A stretch of 64,000 bases of DNA from positions 558,001-622,000 of the forward strand of contig NZ_AP024355.1 in the NCBI RefSeq assembly GCF_019704135.1. Reading direction: 5' to 3'. Position 1 is the first letter of the stretch. Each line of letters begins with the position of its first letter. Source of the DNA: Desulfuromonas versatilis (lineage in GTDB: Bacteria > Desulfobacterota > Desulfuromonadia > Desulfuromonadales > NIT-T3). The position numbers were made by a program, and so were the translations under genes. Below the pieces are notes generated by a model. It saw only the letters and a list, made by a program, of their open reading frames with translations. It ran no database searches and was not told the DNA's origin. Below are positions 51,038-59,424 of this stretch, piece by piece.

Positions 51038-52411
51038 GTGATAGTGGGTTGCCTAAAAAACAACAGGGGGGCAGTTCTGGTCCTGGTTGCTGCCGGAATG
51101 ACGGTCTTGGTGGGCCTTGCTGGACTCGCACTGGATGCGGGCATGGCCTACGGGGTGAAGGCCAAACTTTCCTCGGCTCTGGATGCCGCGGCCATAGCTG
51201 CTGCCAAGGCCTCTTCCGGGGGAGAGGCGCAAGCCAGGCAGGCCGCTGACAAGTTCTTTGCCGCCAACTTTCCCGATGGATATCTAGGGTCCCATCCTGC
51301 CTTGGGCGAGGTGCGTGTAGCTACCAACCGTGACACCGGGACGGTGAGCGTGACTGTCGACTCCTCGGCAACAGTACCCACAGCTTTCATGCGGGTATTA
51401 GGCATGGACAATATTGAGGTCGCGGCAAGAGCTCAGGTTGTCCGGCAGGATTTGGACATGGCTTTCGTGGTTGACAACACCACATCATTGCGGCAGGGCA
51501 GCCTGGGGGATGTCACGGACGATGTTATACGAAGTGCCAAAGCCTTCATTGACAAATTCAACCAGGACACTGACCGAGTGGCGCTTATCAAATACGCCTA
51601 TGGTGCGGAGGTCCCTGTTGAAATAAAAAAAAGTGGCAGGGGCTTTGAAAAAAACCGGATCAGAAGAGAGATCGAAAGATTCAATTTCGGGACCAATTCA
51701 AATCCTAATTTTACCAACTCCTGCGAGGGGTTTTGGCGAGCCAAGGCTCAGCTTGAGAGCATCTCTACTAATCGTTCCAGCATCAGGGCAATTGTGTTTT
51801 TCACCGATGGTGCTCCAAATACTTTTTCATCAACTTTCGTCTTCGACGGTCCTTGGGGCGATGGCAGAACGCGTTCGGGTTCATTGCGAAGCGGCGATAA
51901 CCTTCCGGACCCGGACAATGCGAATAGAGAAAGCGGCCTTTGGGATCACACGAGAATCAATTCCTCCATCGGCTCATTTCACAATTTCTCCAGGTACGTC
52001 AGACGTTTGCCTCCCTATTACGATCCGCGTCGAACAGGAGACAGCGAATTTCGCCTTTTTTACCCCGGCAGCAGGAGGGCGACAAGCAGTGCTGTCGATT
52101 ATGACAATATCAACAGGATTTCCCGAAACCTCCTTGAAGATATGGCCGCTGCTGCGAGAAGAAGCAACATCTATGTCTTTACTCTCGGGTTGGGATCCAG
52201 ACTGCGAGATCCCTCAGGCCCTGACAGCGAAAATGGAGAAGACCTTCTTCTTCGTATGGCCAATGACCGAAACATGCTGGGGAATAAAAAGCTCGCAGCG
52301 GATTTCCGAGCCGATGAGGTCTCGGGGCTTTATTGCCATGCTGCGGATGAGTCGGAACTGGACGCCTGCTATGACCGGTTAGCCAGTGCCATAATGCGCC
52401 TCACCATGTAA
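51038..52411 (+). CDS. tadG: TadG-like protein with VWA domain
   Basis: This 457-residue protein starts with a TadE/G-like segment (NNRGAVLVLVAAGMTVLVGLAGLALDAG, the type IV pilin-like helix). It is followed by a von Willebrand A domain with an incomplete MIDAS DNTTSL and FFTDGAPN, and a C-terminal DELDACYDRL. GTG 51038 is the start. From about 51400 the sequence is clearly richer in A and T than its neighbours (one 60-base line, 51601-51660, has 27 G/C). That suggests a recently acquired or fast-changing adhesin domain. Confidence 0.82.
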   Translation: MIVGCLKNNRGAVLVLVAAGMTVLVGLAGLALDAGMAYGVKAKLSSALDAAAIAAAKASSGGEAQARQAADKFFAANFPDGYLGSHPALGEVRVATNRDTGTVSVTVDSSATVPTAFMRVLGMDNIEVAARAQVVRQDLDMAFVVDNTTSLRQGSLGDVTDDVIRSAKAFIDKFNQDTDRVALIKYAYGAEVPVEIKKSGRGFEKNRIRREIERFNFGTNSNPNFTNSCEGFWRAKAQLESISTNRSSIRAIVFFTDGAPNTFSSTFVFDGPWGDGRTRSGSLRSGDNLPDPDNANRESGLWDHTRINSSIGSFHNFSRYVRRLPPYYDPRRTGDSEFRLFYPGSRRATSSAVDYDNINRISRNLLEDMAAAARRSNIYVFTLGLGSRLRDPSGPDSENGEDLLLRMANDRNMLGNKKLAADFRADEVSGLYCHAADESELDACYDRLASAIMRLTM

Positions 52412-52487
52412 CGGGGAAACCTGGAGAATGGTAATCGAATCGGGTTGAAAACACGCTGCCCGGGGCATACTGAAAAGCGGTGGCACC

Positions 52488-53165
52488 ATGGGGAAACATG
52501 GCAGATCGAACATATGGGCGGTCAATTTCATGCTTCTGGGCATGGTCCTGCTGATACCGGGCATGGTCAACGAGCAAGTGTTGGGCAGGGACAAGCCGTT
52601 GGTACTGGGGGAGCTGTACGGCCTGCTGCAAAAGGAGAATTATTCCCGGGCCTATGAGCTGGCAAGCGACTACCTGGAAAAGGCAACCGATCGGGAAATA
52701 GCCAGATTGAAGGCCAAAGCCGGGGAGATGCAGCTCTATCGATATGTGTTGCAGATACCTGCGCGGGACATTGAGATCAATCGGCGGCTTTATGAAATTC
52801 TGCAGAGTATGAATCCCGATCAGGAAATTTATCGCAGGAAATATGCGCACTACCATTCACTTGCCATGCAGATGGACCGACGCGCCGATAGCCGGCTCTC
52901 CGCCATGCCGGAGGACCTTTTGGCGGGCGGGGAAAATGCTCCGCCTGCCGATTTGCAGGCGCTGATTGCCGAGCAAAAGGTTCGTATCGGCATGAGCATG
53001 GAGGACGTCCGGCGCAGTTGGGGGCAGCCCGCCGAGACGAGTCAGCGGCAGGGGGGGGCAGCTCCCTACACGCAGTGGGTTTACCCGGACTGGCGTTACG
53101 TTTTTTTCGAAAACGGACGCTGTACGGCCTTCACCCGCGGCACCGGTCGCACCACCTTCAATTGA
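52488..53165 (+). CDS. Unrecognised Tad-locus protein with SmpA/BamE-like C-terminus
   Basis: This 225-residue protein has an N-terminal hydrophobic segment (10-28). The helical middle contains RLYEILQSMNPDQEIYRRKY. The final 60 residues resemble the SmpA/OmlA (BamE) fold: VRIGMSMEDVRRSWGQP, then WVYPDWRYVFFENGRC. ATG 52488 is in frame just after the tadG stop. A role in pilus outer-membrane assembly is a guess. Confidence 0.65.
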   Translation: MGKHGRSNIWAVNFMLLGMVLLIPGMVNEQVLGRDKPLVLGELYGLLQKENYSRAYELASDYLEKATDREIARLKAKAGEMQLYRYVLQIPARDIEINRRLYEILQSMNPDQEIYRRKYAHYHSLAMQMDRRADSRLSAMPEDLLAGGENAPPADLQALIAEQKVRIGMSMEDVRRSWGQPAETSQRQGGAAPYTQWVYPDWRYVFFENGRCTAFTRGTGRTTFN

Positions 53166-53224
53166 CCGGGATTTTCGCGACGGAGGCGGGAAGGCTGTGA
53201 TTTCGATGAACTGGGAGGGATGCG

Positions 53225-54427
53225 ATGAAATTACCCAGATGGATTAGCGGACCCCTGACCCTGGTCTGGCTGGGGTGCTTGTTGGTTTCGGCGGCCGAGG
53301 CCGCCCCGTCCGGCCCGGGCAAACTCTCCCTGAGCCTGCTGGGGGGGTACCAGCTTTTCGAGGGGAACCAGGGGCTGGACGATGGTCCCGTGGTGGGGGC
53401 GGCGCTCGGCTACAATTTCACCAGCCGCTGGGGCATCGAGGGGGCCGTCCGTTATGTGAACACGGAAACCGACGCTCAGCCGGAGGTGGATGTCCGGGTC
53501 TTCTCCCTGCAGTTGGATGCCCTCTACCATGTGCTTCCCAACCAGCGGCTGATTCCCTACCTGGCGGCCGGCGCCGGCCTTTACTGGACGGACCGGGATC
53601 CCGGCGCCTCCGATGAAGATTTGATGGTCAACTGGGGCATCGGCCTGAAGTATTTCATCAACGACGGGCTGGCCTTGCGCGGCGACATCCGCCACATTCT
53701 GGATTTCAACACCAGCGACAACCGGGAGGACCGGGAGCTGTTCCACAACCTGGCATCAACGGCCGGGCTGAGCTTTGTGTTCGGCGATGCCGATTCGCCG
53801 ACCCTGGCGGTGGGCCAATGGCTGGAAAAGCTGTTTCCACCCCCAGCGAAAAATATCGCCGTTGCCGACCCGGATCCGGACCTGGACAGCGACGGGGACC
53901 GGATTTTCGACGTAGCCGACCAGTGTCCCGACACCCCAGCAGGTGAGCTGGTCGACGAATTGGGATGTCCGGCCGGTCCCGATGAGCCGGTCTACCTGGC
54001 GATCCGGCCGGTATTCGATCCCGGCTGGGTGACGGTGGCCGCCTGGGAACCCGAAGAGGCAAAGCAGGTGGCGGGATTCATTCTGGCCCATCCCGAGCGG
54101 CGCTACACCGTCGAGGTGCATACCGACAACCTGGGACCGGCCGAGTACAACCTGCGGATCACCCAGCGCCAGGCCGACAGTGTGCGCAAGTATCTGGTGG
54201 ACAATTACGGAATCCCTGCCGAGAGCATTGCGGCGGTCGGCTATGGAGAGGTCTGGCCGGTGGCCGACAACGGCACCCCGCAGGGGCGGGAACGCAACCG
54301 CCGTATCGCCATTCTTGCCTCCCCGGAAGGGGACAAGGATGTTGAAATCCGCAGAAGGCGGGACTCGCAGAGCAAGGTGCAGGTCCCCTTGGTCAGGCCG
54401 GAAAAGGTGACCTTTTCATCCCTGTAG
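53225..54427 (+). CDS. OmpA-family outer membrane protein with thrombospondin type 3 repeats
   Basis: This 400-residue protein has a signal peptide (to about 27) and an eight-strand barrel (about 30-195, with LGYNFTSRWGIEG). A calcium-binding TSP3-like linker follows, DPDPDLDSDGDRIFDVADQ then CPDTPAGELVDELGCP. The C-terminal OmpA peptidoglycan-binding domain shows YTVEVHTDN, RQADSVRKYL and GYGEVWPVADN. It ends the Tad locus and probably anchors it to the cell wall. It overlaps the convergent minus-strand gene by 12 bases. Confidence 0.85.
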   Translation: MKLPRWISGPLTLVWLGCLLVSAAEAAPSGPGKLSLSLLGGYQLFEGNQGLDDGPVVGAALGYNFTSRWGIEGAVRYVNTETDAQPEVDVRVFSLQLDALYHVLPNQRLIPYLAAGAGLYWTDRDPGASDEDLMVNWGIGLKYFINDGLALRGDIRHILDFNTSDNREDRELFHNLASTAGLSFVFGDADSPTLAVGQWLEKLFPPPAKNIAVADPDPDLDSDGDRIFDVADQCPDTPAGELVDELGCPAGPDEPVYLAIRPVFDPGWVTVAAWEPEEAKQVAGFILAHPERRYTVEVHTDNLGPAEYNLRITQRQADSVRKYLVDNYGIPAESIAAVGYGEVWPVADNGTPQGRERNRRIAILASPEGDKDVEIRRRRDSQSKVQVPLVRPEKVTFSSL

Positions 54428-55423
54428 CCGGGCGGTTTCCCCAGCATGACGCGCCACCATCTCCCGGGCCACGGCGACGATGCCGATGCCGGTGGGGCAG
54501 GTGGTGTCGCAGCGGCCGCAGAGGTAGCAGGTGAGGTGCCCCCAGCGGCGCAGGTCGGCGGCGAGCTTGTGGTGGATGCGGCGGCGGGTGCGCAGGGCCT
54601 CGCTGCCCAGGGGGTTGTGGCCGCTCGCTTCGCGCATGAAGGCGTCGAGCTGGCACGAGTCCCACATGCGGCTGCGCTCGATGTGAGTCGGGTAGCGCCA
54701 GTCCTGCACGCCGAAGCAGGTGCAGGTGGGGCAGACCAGGTTGCAGCCGGTGCAGGCGATGCAGCGCTCGCCGATCTCGGCCCAGAATGCGTCGGGGACG
54801 CGCTCGGCTATGAGCAGCGCCGAGGCCTGCTCGAGCAGGCGGCGGTTGTCCTGGGGCAGGGCCTCGGAGGCGCGCCGCAGGTCCTCCAGCGAAGCACCGC
54901 TTTCGGCGCAGGTCATGGCCGCCTCCAGTTTTTCCCCGGCCTCGCTGTAGGCCGCGACGATAAAGCGTTCCCCGTCAAAGACCAGTTCCAGGTCGCACGT
55001 GCCTCCCGCAATCCGCAGCAGCTCCCCCGCCGAACCGCATTTTCCCGTCAGTCCGCCAATCACCGCCCCGCTGCGCTTGCGCAGGTAGATATCGTCAGCA
55101 AAACCGCTGCTGAAAAAGCGGTCGATGAATTCCAGGCACTCCAGGTCCTCGGCGGTGAAGCCGAGCACGAAAAGCGGCTTTTGCGGAGGCTCTTCCTGCC
55201 GGAAGCTGCCGTCGGGCAGGGCGTCGAAGACCTTTTCCTGCTGGGCGAAGAACACGTCCGTCGGCTTGCGGGGGATGCGCCCGCCCAACAGGGCCAGCGG
55301 CCCCTCCTCCAGCCGGCCCAGGGCGCGGGTGCCGTCGCTCAGGCGGATTGGGGCGCGTACATCCCAGGCGGGCTGCAGGGCGTGGAGGAAGGTTTCGAGT
55401 TCGGTTTGGGTCAGTGCTTTCAT
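54416..55423 (-). CDS. 4Fe-4S dicluster protein of the sulfhydrogenase beta/AsrA type
   Basis: This 335-residue electron-transfer protein has an N-terminal domain related to the beta subunits of sulfhydrogenases and anaerobic sulfite reductase. Two [4Fe-4S] binding sequences follow: CIACTGCNLVCPTC (about 223-236) with an extra CxC at TCTCF, and CYLCGRCDTTCPTG (about 303-316). Start: ATG 55423. It carries electrons between the flavin subunit and FdhA encoded upstream, separated by a 190-base repeat region. The frame extending to 55564 runs into the repeat. Confidence 0.82.
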   Translation of the reverse strand: MKALTQTELETFLHALQPAWDVRAPIRLSDGTRALGRLEEGPLALLGGRIPRKPTDVFFAQQEKVFDALPDGSFRQEEPPQKPLFVLGFTAEDLECLEFIDRFFSSGFADDIYLRKRSGAVIGGLTGKCGSAGELLRIAGGTCDLELVFDGERFIVAAYSEAGEKLEAAMTCAESGASLEDLRRASEALPQDNRRLLEQASALLIAERVPDAFWAEIGERCIACTGCNLVCPTCTCFGVQDWRYPTHIERSRMWDSCQLDAFMREASGHNPLGSEALRTRRRIHHKLAADLRRWGHLTCYLCGRCDTTCPTGIGIVAVAREMVARHAGETARLQG

Positions 55424-55465
55424 GTTTGAATATCGTAACTGAACAGTTGTCCTTGATGAATTAAT

Positions 55466-55559
55466 CTCCTCCCCTTTCAAGGGGGAGGCCGGGAGGGGGA
55501 TGGGGTGATCACTCGGTTGGCCCATCCCCACCCCAACCCTCCCCTTGAAGGGGAGGGAG
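55466..55559. repeat. Large imperfect inverted repeat between fdhA and beta subunit gene
   Basis: Left arm 55466-55505 (CTCCTCCCCTTTCAAGGGGG... to GGATGGGG) pairs with right arm 55521-55559 (CCCATCCCCACCCC... to GAGGGAG), about 39 bases with a few mismatches. Each arm also contains its own small palindrome (CCCCTTTCAAGGGG; CCCCTTGAAGGGG). It resembles a dispersed intergenic repeat and would form a strong hairpin in the transcript. Confidence 0.75.
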
Positions 55560-55613
55560 CTCAACCGGATGGGCTATCTTTGCGCCTTTGCGTGAGGGAC
55601 AGACGTTTTGGCT

Positions 55614-57653
55614 TTAAGCCTTTTTCCGAACCCGCGCCCCGCACACCTTGTACTCGGGGATGCCGGCTTCGGGGTCAAGCACGTTGTGGGTCAGGGCGTT
55701 GACCGCGCCCTCCTCGAAGTGGAAGGGCATGAAGATGGTGCCGGGGGGGACCATCTCGGTGACCCGCGTCCGGGCCGTTACCTCGCCGCGGCGGGAGGCG
55801 ACCAGCACCGGCTCGCCATGGCGTACCCCGAGTTCCCTGGCGTCCTCGGGGTTGAGCTCGACGAAAGCGCAGCGCTCCTCGCGGTCGAGCAGGTGGGTGC
55901 GCCGGGTCATGGTGCCGGTGTGCCAGTGGAAATAGGTGCGGCCGGTGGTCAGCAGCAGGGGGAACTCGGCGTCGGGCAGTTCGGCAGGGGGCTGGTAGCC
56001 GGTGGGGCTGAAAAGCCCCTTGCCGCGGGCGAAGCTCTCCCGGTGCAGAATCGGGGTGCCGGGGTGCCTCTTGTCCGGGCAGGGCCAGCAGAGGCCGAGG
56101 GTCTCGATGCGCGGGTAGTCGATGCCGGCGTAGCTCGGGGTCAGCGCGGCGATCTCCTCCATGATCTCGGCGGGCTGGCCATAGGTCATCCCGCCGTAGC
56201 CGAGGCGGGCGGCCAACTCGCCGAGAATCTCCCAGTCGGCCCGGGCTGCGCCGGGCGGCTCGACCCCCTTGCGCACCCGCTGCACGCGGCGCTCGGTGGA
56301 GGTGAAGCTGCCGTCCTTCTCGGCGTAGCAGGCGGCGGGCAGCACCACGTCGGCCAGCTCGGCGGTGGCGCTGAGGAAGATGTCCTGCACCACCAGGAAA
56401 TCGAGGCTCTCCAGGGCCCGGCGCACGTGCTGCTGGTCGGGGTCGGAGAGCATGGGGTTTTCGCCGAGGATGAAAAAGCCCTTCATGCGCCCCTCGGCGG
56501 CCAGGTTCATGGCCCGGGTGGCCATCAGCCCCGGCGCCTCGGGCAGCCGCTCCACGCCCCAGGCGGCGGCGAACTTGACCCGCACCGCGGGGTCGGCCAC
56601 CTTCTGGTAACCGGTGAGGACGTTGGGCAGGGCGCCCATGTCGCAGGCCCCCTGCACGTTGTTCTGGCCGCGCAGCGGGTTGACGCCGGTGCCGGGGCGG
56701 CCGAGGTTGCCGGTGAGCAGGGCCAGGTTGGCGATGGCCCGCACGTTGTCGACGCCGTGGCTGTGCTGGGTGATCCCCATGGAATAGACCACCATCGCCC
56801 GCTTGGCCGCGGCGAACATGCGCGCCGCCTCCACGATCTGCTCCGGGGCGAGGCCGGTGACGGCGGCGGCGCGCTGCGGCGTCCAGGCGGCGACCTCCTG
56901 CTGCAGGGCGGCGAAGTTCTCGGTGCGCGCCTCGATGAAGGCCTTATCTTCCAGCCCCTCGCGCAGGATCACGTGCATCAGGCCGTTGACCAGGGCCACA
57001 TCCGAGCCGTTGCGCTGGCGCAGGTGCAGGTCGGCGAGGCGGGCGAGGCGGATGCGGCGGCTGTCGGCGACGATCAGCCTGGCGCCGCGCTGCTTGGCCT
57101 GCAGGATGCGCGAACCGATCAGCGGGTGCTGCTCGGTGGTGTTGGAGCCGGTGACCAGGATGCAGTCGGCCTCATCGACGCAGGCGATGGAGTTGGTCAT
57201 CGCCCCCGAGCCGAAGGTTTCGGCCAGCCCGACCACGGTGGAGGCGTGGCAGAGCCGGGCGCAGTGGTCGACGTTGTTGGTGGCGAAAACCGCCCGGGCC
57301 AGCTTCATCAGCAGGTAGTTCTCTTCGTTGGTCGCCTTGGCCGAGGAGAAGAACATCAGCGCGTCGGGCCCGTGCTCGAGGGCGATCCCCCGCAGCTTTT
57401 CGGCGACCAGTTCGAGGGCCTCGTCCCAGGATGCGGGCTCGAGGCGCCCGCCCCGGCGGAGCAGCGGCGTGGTCAGCCGCTCGGGGTGGTGGACGAAGGC
57501 GTGGGCGTTCCAGCCCTTGACGCAGAGCCCGCCGCGGCTGGTCGGGTGGGTGCCGCTCGGCTCGACGCCGATCAGCCGGCCGGCGTCGTCGGCCAGCAGG
57601 TAGAGGGCGCAGCCGGTGCCGCAGTAGGGGCAGGTGGTCAGGGTCTTTTTCAC
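55614..57653 (-). CDS. fdhA: Formate dehydrogenase catalytic subunit (FdhF/FdhA type, Cys form)
   Basis: This 679-residue molybdopterin oxidoreductase has an N-terminal [4Fe-4S] site CPYCGTGC (8-15) with GLCVKG (C44), and a molybdopterin-binding core. The active-site CARLCH has C135 where E. coli FDH-H has selenocysteine, with His136 conserved. The C-terminal molydop-binding domain has TYFHWHTGTMTRRTHLL. It likely oxidises formate to CO2, or reverses this. Start: GTG 57653 overlaps the stop of the flavin subunit gene (GTGA), so they are coupled. The frame continuing upstream to 58058 is shadow. Confidence 0.9.
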   Translation of the reverse strand: MKKTLTTCPYCGTGCALYLLADDAGRLIGVEPSGTHPTSRGGLCVKGWNAHAFVHHPERLTTPLLRRGGRLEPASWDEALELVAEKLRGIALEHGPDALMFFSSAKATNEENYLLMKLARAVFATNNVDHCARLCHASTVVGLAETFGSGAMTNSIACVDEADCILVTGSNTTEQHPLIGSRILQAKQRGARLIVADSRRIRLARLADLHLRQRNGSDVALVNGLMHVILREGLEDKAFIEARTENFAALQQEVAAWTPQRAAAVTGLAPEQIVEAARMFAAAKRAMVVYSMGITQHSHGVDNVRAIANLALLTGNLGRPGTGVNPLRGQNNVQGACDMGALPNVLTGYQKVADPAVRVKFAAAWGVERLPEAPGLMATRAMNLAAEGRMKGFFILGENPMLSDPDQQHVRRALESLDFLVVQDIFLSATAELADVVLPAACYAEKDGSFTSTERRVQRVRKGVEPPGAARADWEILGELAARLGYGGMTYGQPAEIMEEIAALTPSYAGIDYPRIETLGLCWPCPDKRHPGTPILHRESFARGKGLFSPTGYQPPAELPDAEFPLLLTTGRTYFHWHTGTMTRRTHLLDREERCAFVELNPEDARELGVRHGEPVLVASRRGEVTARTRVTEMVPPGTIFMPFHFEEGAVNALTHNVLDPEAGIPEYKVCGARVRKKA

Positions 57654-58513
57654 AGCGCCCCCCGCAGGCCGCTTACCTCGCTCAGCCAAAAGACCGGGCC
57701 GTCGCTGCAGCAGTAGAGGTGTTCGATGGTGCAGTGGCCGCACTTGCCGACCCCGCAGCGCATGTGGCGCTCGAGGCTGATGGCGATCTGCGCCTCGGTC
57801 AGGCCCTTCTGCTTCAGCTCGTCGATGACCGGGCGGTACATCACCGGCGGACCGACGATGGCCGCCAGGGTGCGCGGCGCATCGATCTCCAGCGGCGGGA
57901 TCAGGCGGGTGACCTGGCCGACCTGACCCTCGTAGCAGGCGCCGCCGGGCAGGTTGTCGACGGTGGTGGCGCAGGCGAAACTCGCCGAGGCCTCCCAGGT
58001 GCGGATCTCTTCCTTGAACAGGATGTCCGCCGGGCTCTTGGCGCCGTAGAGGATGCACACCCGGCCGAACTGCTCGGGGCGGTCTTCGCAGTACTGGATC
58101 AGCGAGCGCAGCGGCGCCAGCCCGCAGCCGCCGGAGATCAGCAGCAGATCGCGGCCGCTCATCCGCTCGAGGTCGAAGGGGTTGCCGAAAGGGCCGCGGA
58201 TGCCGAGGGTATCGCCGGGCTCAAGCCGATGCATGGCCGAGGTCAGGGTCCCTGCCTGGCGCACTCCCAGTTCGAAATATCCCTCCCGGGTTGGCGAACT
58301 GGCCACCGAGATCGGCGCCTCACCCCAACCGAGCAGCGAGACCTGCACGAACTGCCCCGGCCGGTGGCCGAGCGGCCGGCCGTCAGGCAGACTCACCCGG
58401 AACAGCTTCTCCTGCGGCGTCAGCTCGCTGACCGCCTCGATGCGGCAGGTCGCCGGAATGTAGAGCGAATCCGCCCGGGTATGTCCAGAGTTTGAGCTGG
58501 GGTTTCGGGGCAT
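57650..58513 (-). CDS. FAD/NAD(P)-binding 2Fe-2S protein (sulfhydrogenase gamma/AsrB-like)
   Basis: This 287-residue ferredoxin-NAD(P) reductase-type subunit has FAD-binding RPGQFVQVSL and PISVAS, NAD(P)-binding GGCGLAPLRSLI, and a C-terminal 2Fe-2S cysteine cluster RCGVGKCGHCTIEHLYCC, as in PyrK, HydG and AsrB. It probably passes electrons between NAD(P)H and the Fe-S subunit. Start: ATG 58513 after AAGGA. It is first in the operon and its stop overlaps fdhA. Confidence 0.85.
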   Translation of the reverse strand: MPRNPSSNSGHTRADSLYIPATCRIEAVSELTPQEKLFRVSLPDGRPLGHRPGQFVQVSLLGWGEAPISVASSPTREGYFELGVRQAGTLTSAMHRLEPGDTLGIRGPFGNPFDLERMSGRDLLLISGGCGLAPLRSLIQYCEDRPEQFGRVCILYGAKSPADILFKEEIRTWEASASFACATTVDNLPGGACYEGQVGQVTRLIPPLEIDAPRTLAAIVGPPVMYRPVIDELKQKGLTEAQIAISLERHMRCGVGKCGHCTIEHLYCCSDGPVFWLSEVSGLRGAL

Positions 58514-58614
58514 GGTGTCCTTGTTGAAACGGCGGTGAAAATCGGTAGTTCAGACTAGCACGGTTGGCGTATACGGTTCAACGGGGAGCAATCTTGGCCT
58601 TCTGGCGGGAAGCC

Positions 58615-58660
58615 CCGGCCGCGTCGGATCCGACTGATCGGTCCGATCAAGGGCGGCCGG
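58615..58660. repeat. Palindrome-rich dispersed repeat, copy 2
   Basis: This 46-base element starts CCGGCCGC and ends GCGGCCGG and contains GATCGGTCCGATC (58636-58648), the same core as at 23918-23930. It lies upstream of folA, in the divergent region with the formate dehydrogenase operon. Confidence 0.65.
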
Positions 58661-58768
58661 AAGCCTCTACAGGCCCAGACGCCCGAAAAGAGATCTCGTT
58701 TTTAAAGCCAGGCCGAGGTAAGCTTGGGGAACCAGATCCTCTGACGACCCAAACAGAAGATAACCACC

Positions 58769-59245
58769 ATGACCGACCCGAAAATCTACCTCATCGTCGC
58801 CATGACCCGTAGCCGCGTCATCGGCCGCGACGCCACCCTGCCCTGGCACCTCCCCGCCGAACTGCAGCTGTTCAAGCGGCTGACCCTCGGCCGCACGGTG
58901 CTCATGGGGCGCAGGACCTTCGCCTCCATCGGCCGGCCGCTCCCCGAACGGCACAACATCATCGTCAGCCGCACCCTGGGCGAGGTCCCGGGGGCCGAGG
59001 TCCACAGCAGCTTCGACGCGGCCCTCGCCGCGGCCCGCCGGCGCGGGGAGGATGTCTTCATCCTCGGCGGGGCGAGCATCTACCGGCTGGCCCTGCCGCT
59101 CGCAGACGGCCTGTACATCTCCTGGATCCGCGCCGACTACCCCGGCAATATCTATTTCCCCGACTTCGACCTCGGCCTCTGGCAGGCCGAACAGGTGGAA
59201 GAATATCCCGAGTTCACCCACGCCTTCTACCGGCGCGCGGCCTGA
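58769..59245 (+). CDS. folA: Dihydrofolate reductase
   Basis: This enzyme reduces dihydrofolate to tetrahydrofolate with NADPH. The 158-residue protein has the family blocks VIGRDATLPWHLPAELQLFK (with Asp/Glu substitutions around the folate pocket), LMGRRTFASIGRPLPER, FILGGASIYRLAL and the late YISWIRADYPGN. The usual active-site acid is in the LPAELQ segment. It stands alone with no thyA nearby. No strong RBS is seen (AAGATAACCACC). Confidence 0.9.
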   Translation: MTDPKIYLIVAMTRSRVIGRDATLPWHLPAELQLFKRLTLGRTVLMGRRTFASIGRPLPERHNIIVSRTLGEVPGAEVHSSFDAALAAARRRGEDVFILGGASIYRLALPLADGLYISWIRADYPGNIYFPDFDLGLWQAEQVEEYPEFTHAFYRRAA

Positions 59246-59269
59246 TCCTGCCAGATGAACATCCCCGGC

Positions 59270-59368
59270 GCGCCGGGCCAGGGGGCGAACGGTCCCGCGC
59301 CGGCGGTACTTGCGCCATTCCAGGTCGAGGGGAGGGCAGAGCTCCTTGAAAAATTCGCTGTAGCGCAT
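59270..59368 (-). pseudogene. Possible remnant of a CheR-like methyltransferase gene
   Basis: On the minus strand an ATG at 59368 opens a frame reading MRYSEFFKELCPPLDLEWRK. This resembles the start of a group of CheR-type methyltransferases (SEFFxxLxPxLxLxWRxYRRR). Similarity stops within about 33 residues as the frame runs antisense to folA. It could be a truncated relic or chance. Low confidence. Confidence 0.22.
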
Positions 59369-59424
59369 GGGTCGGGAGCACCTCGGGGCCAGGTTATACT
59401 GGGGGTGATGGGAGGATTGCCGCG

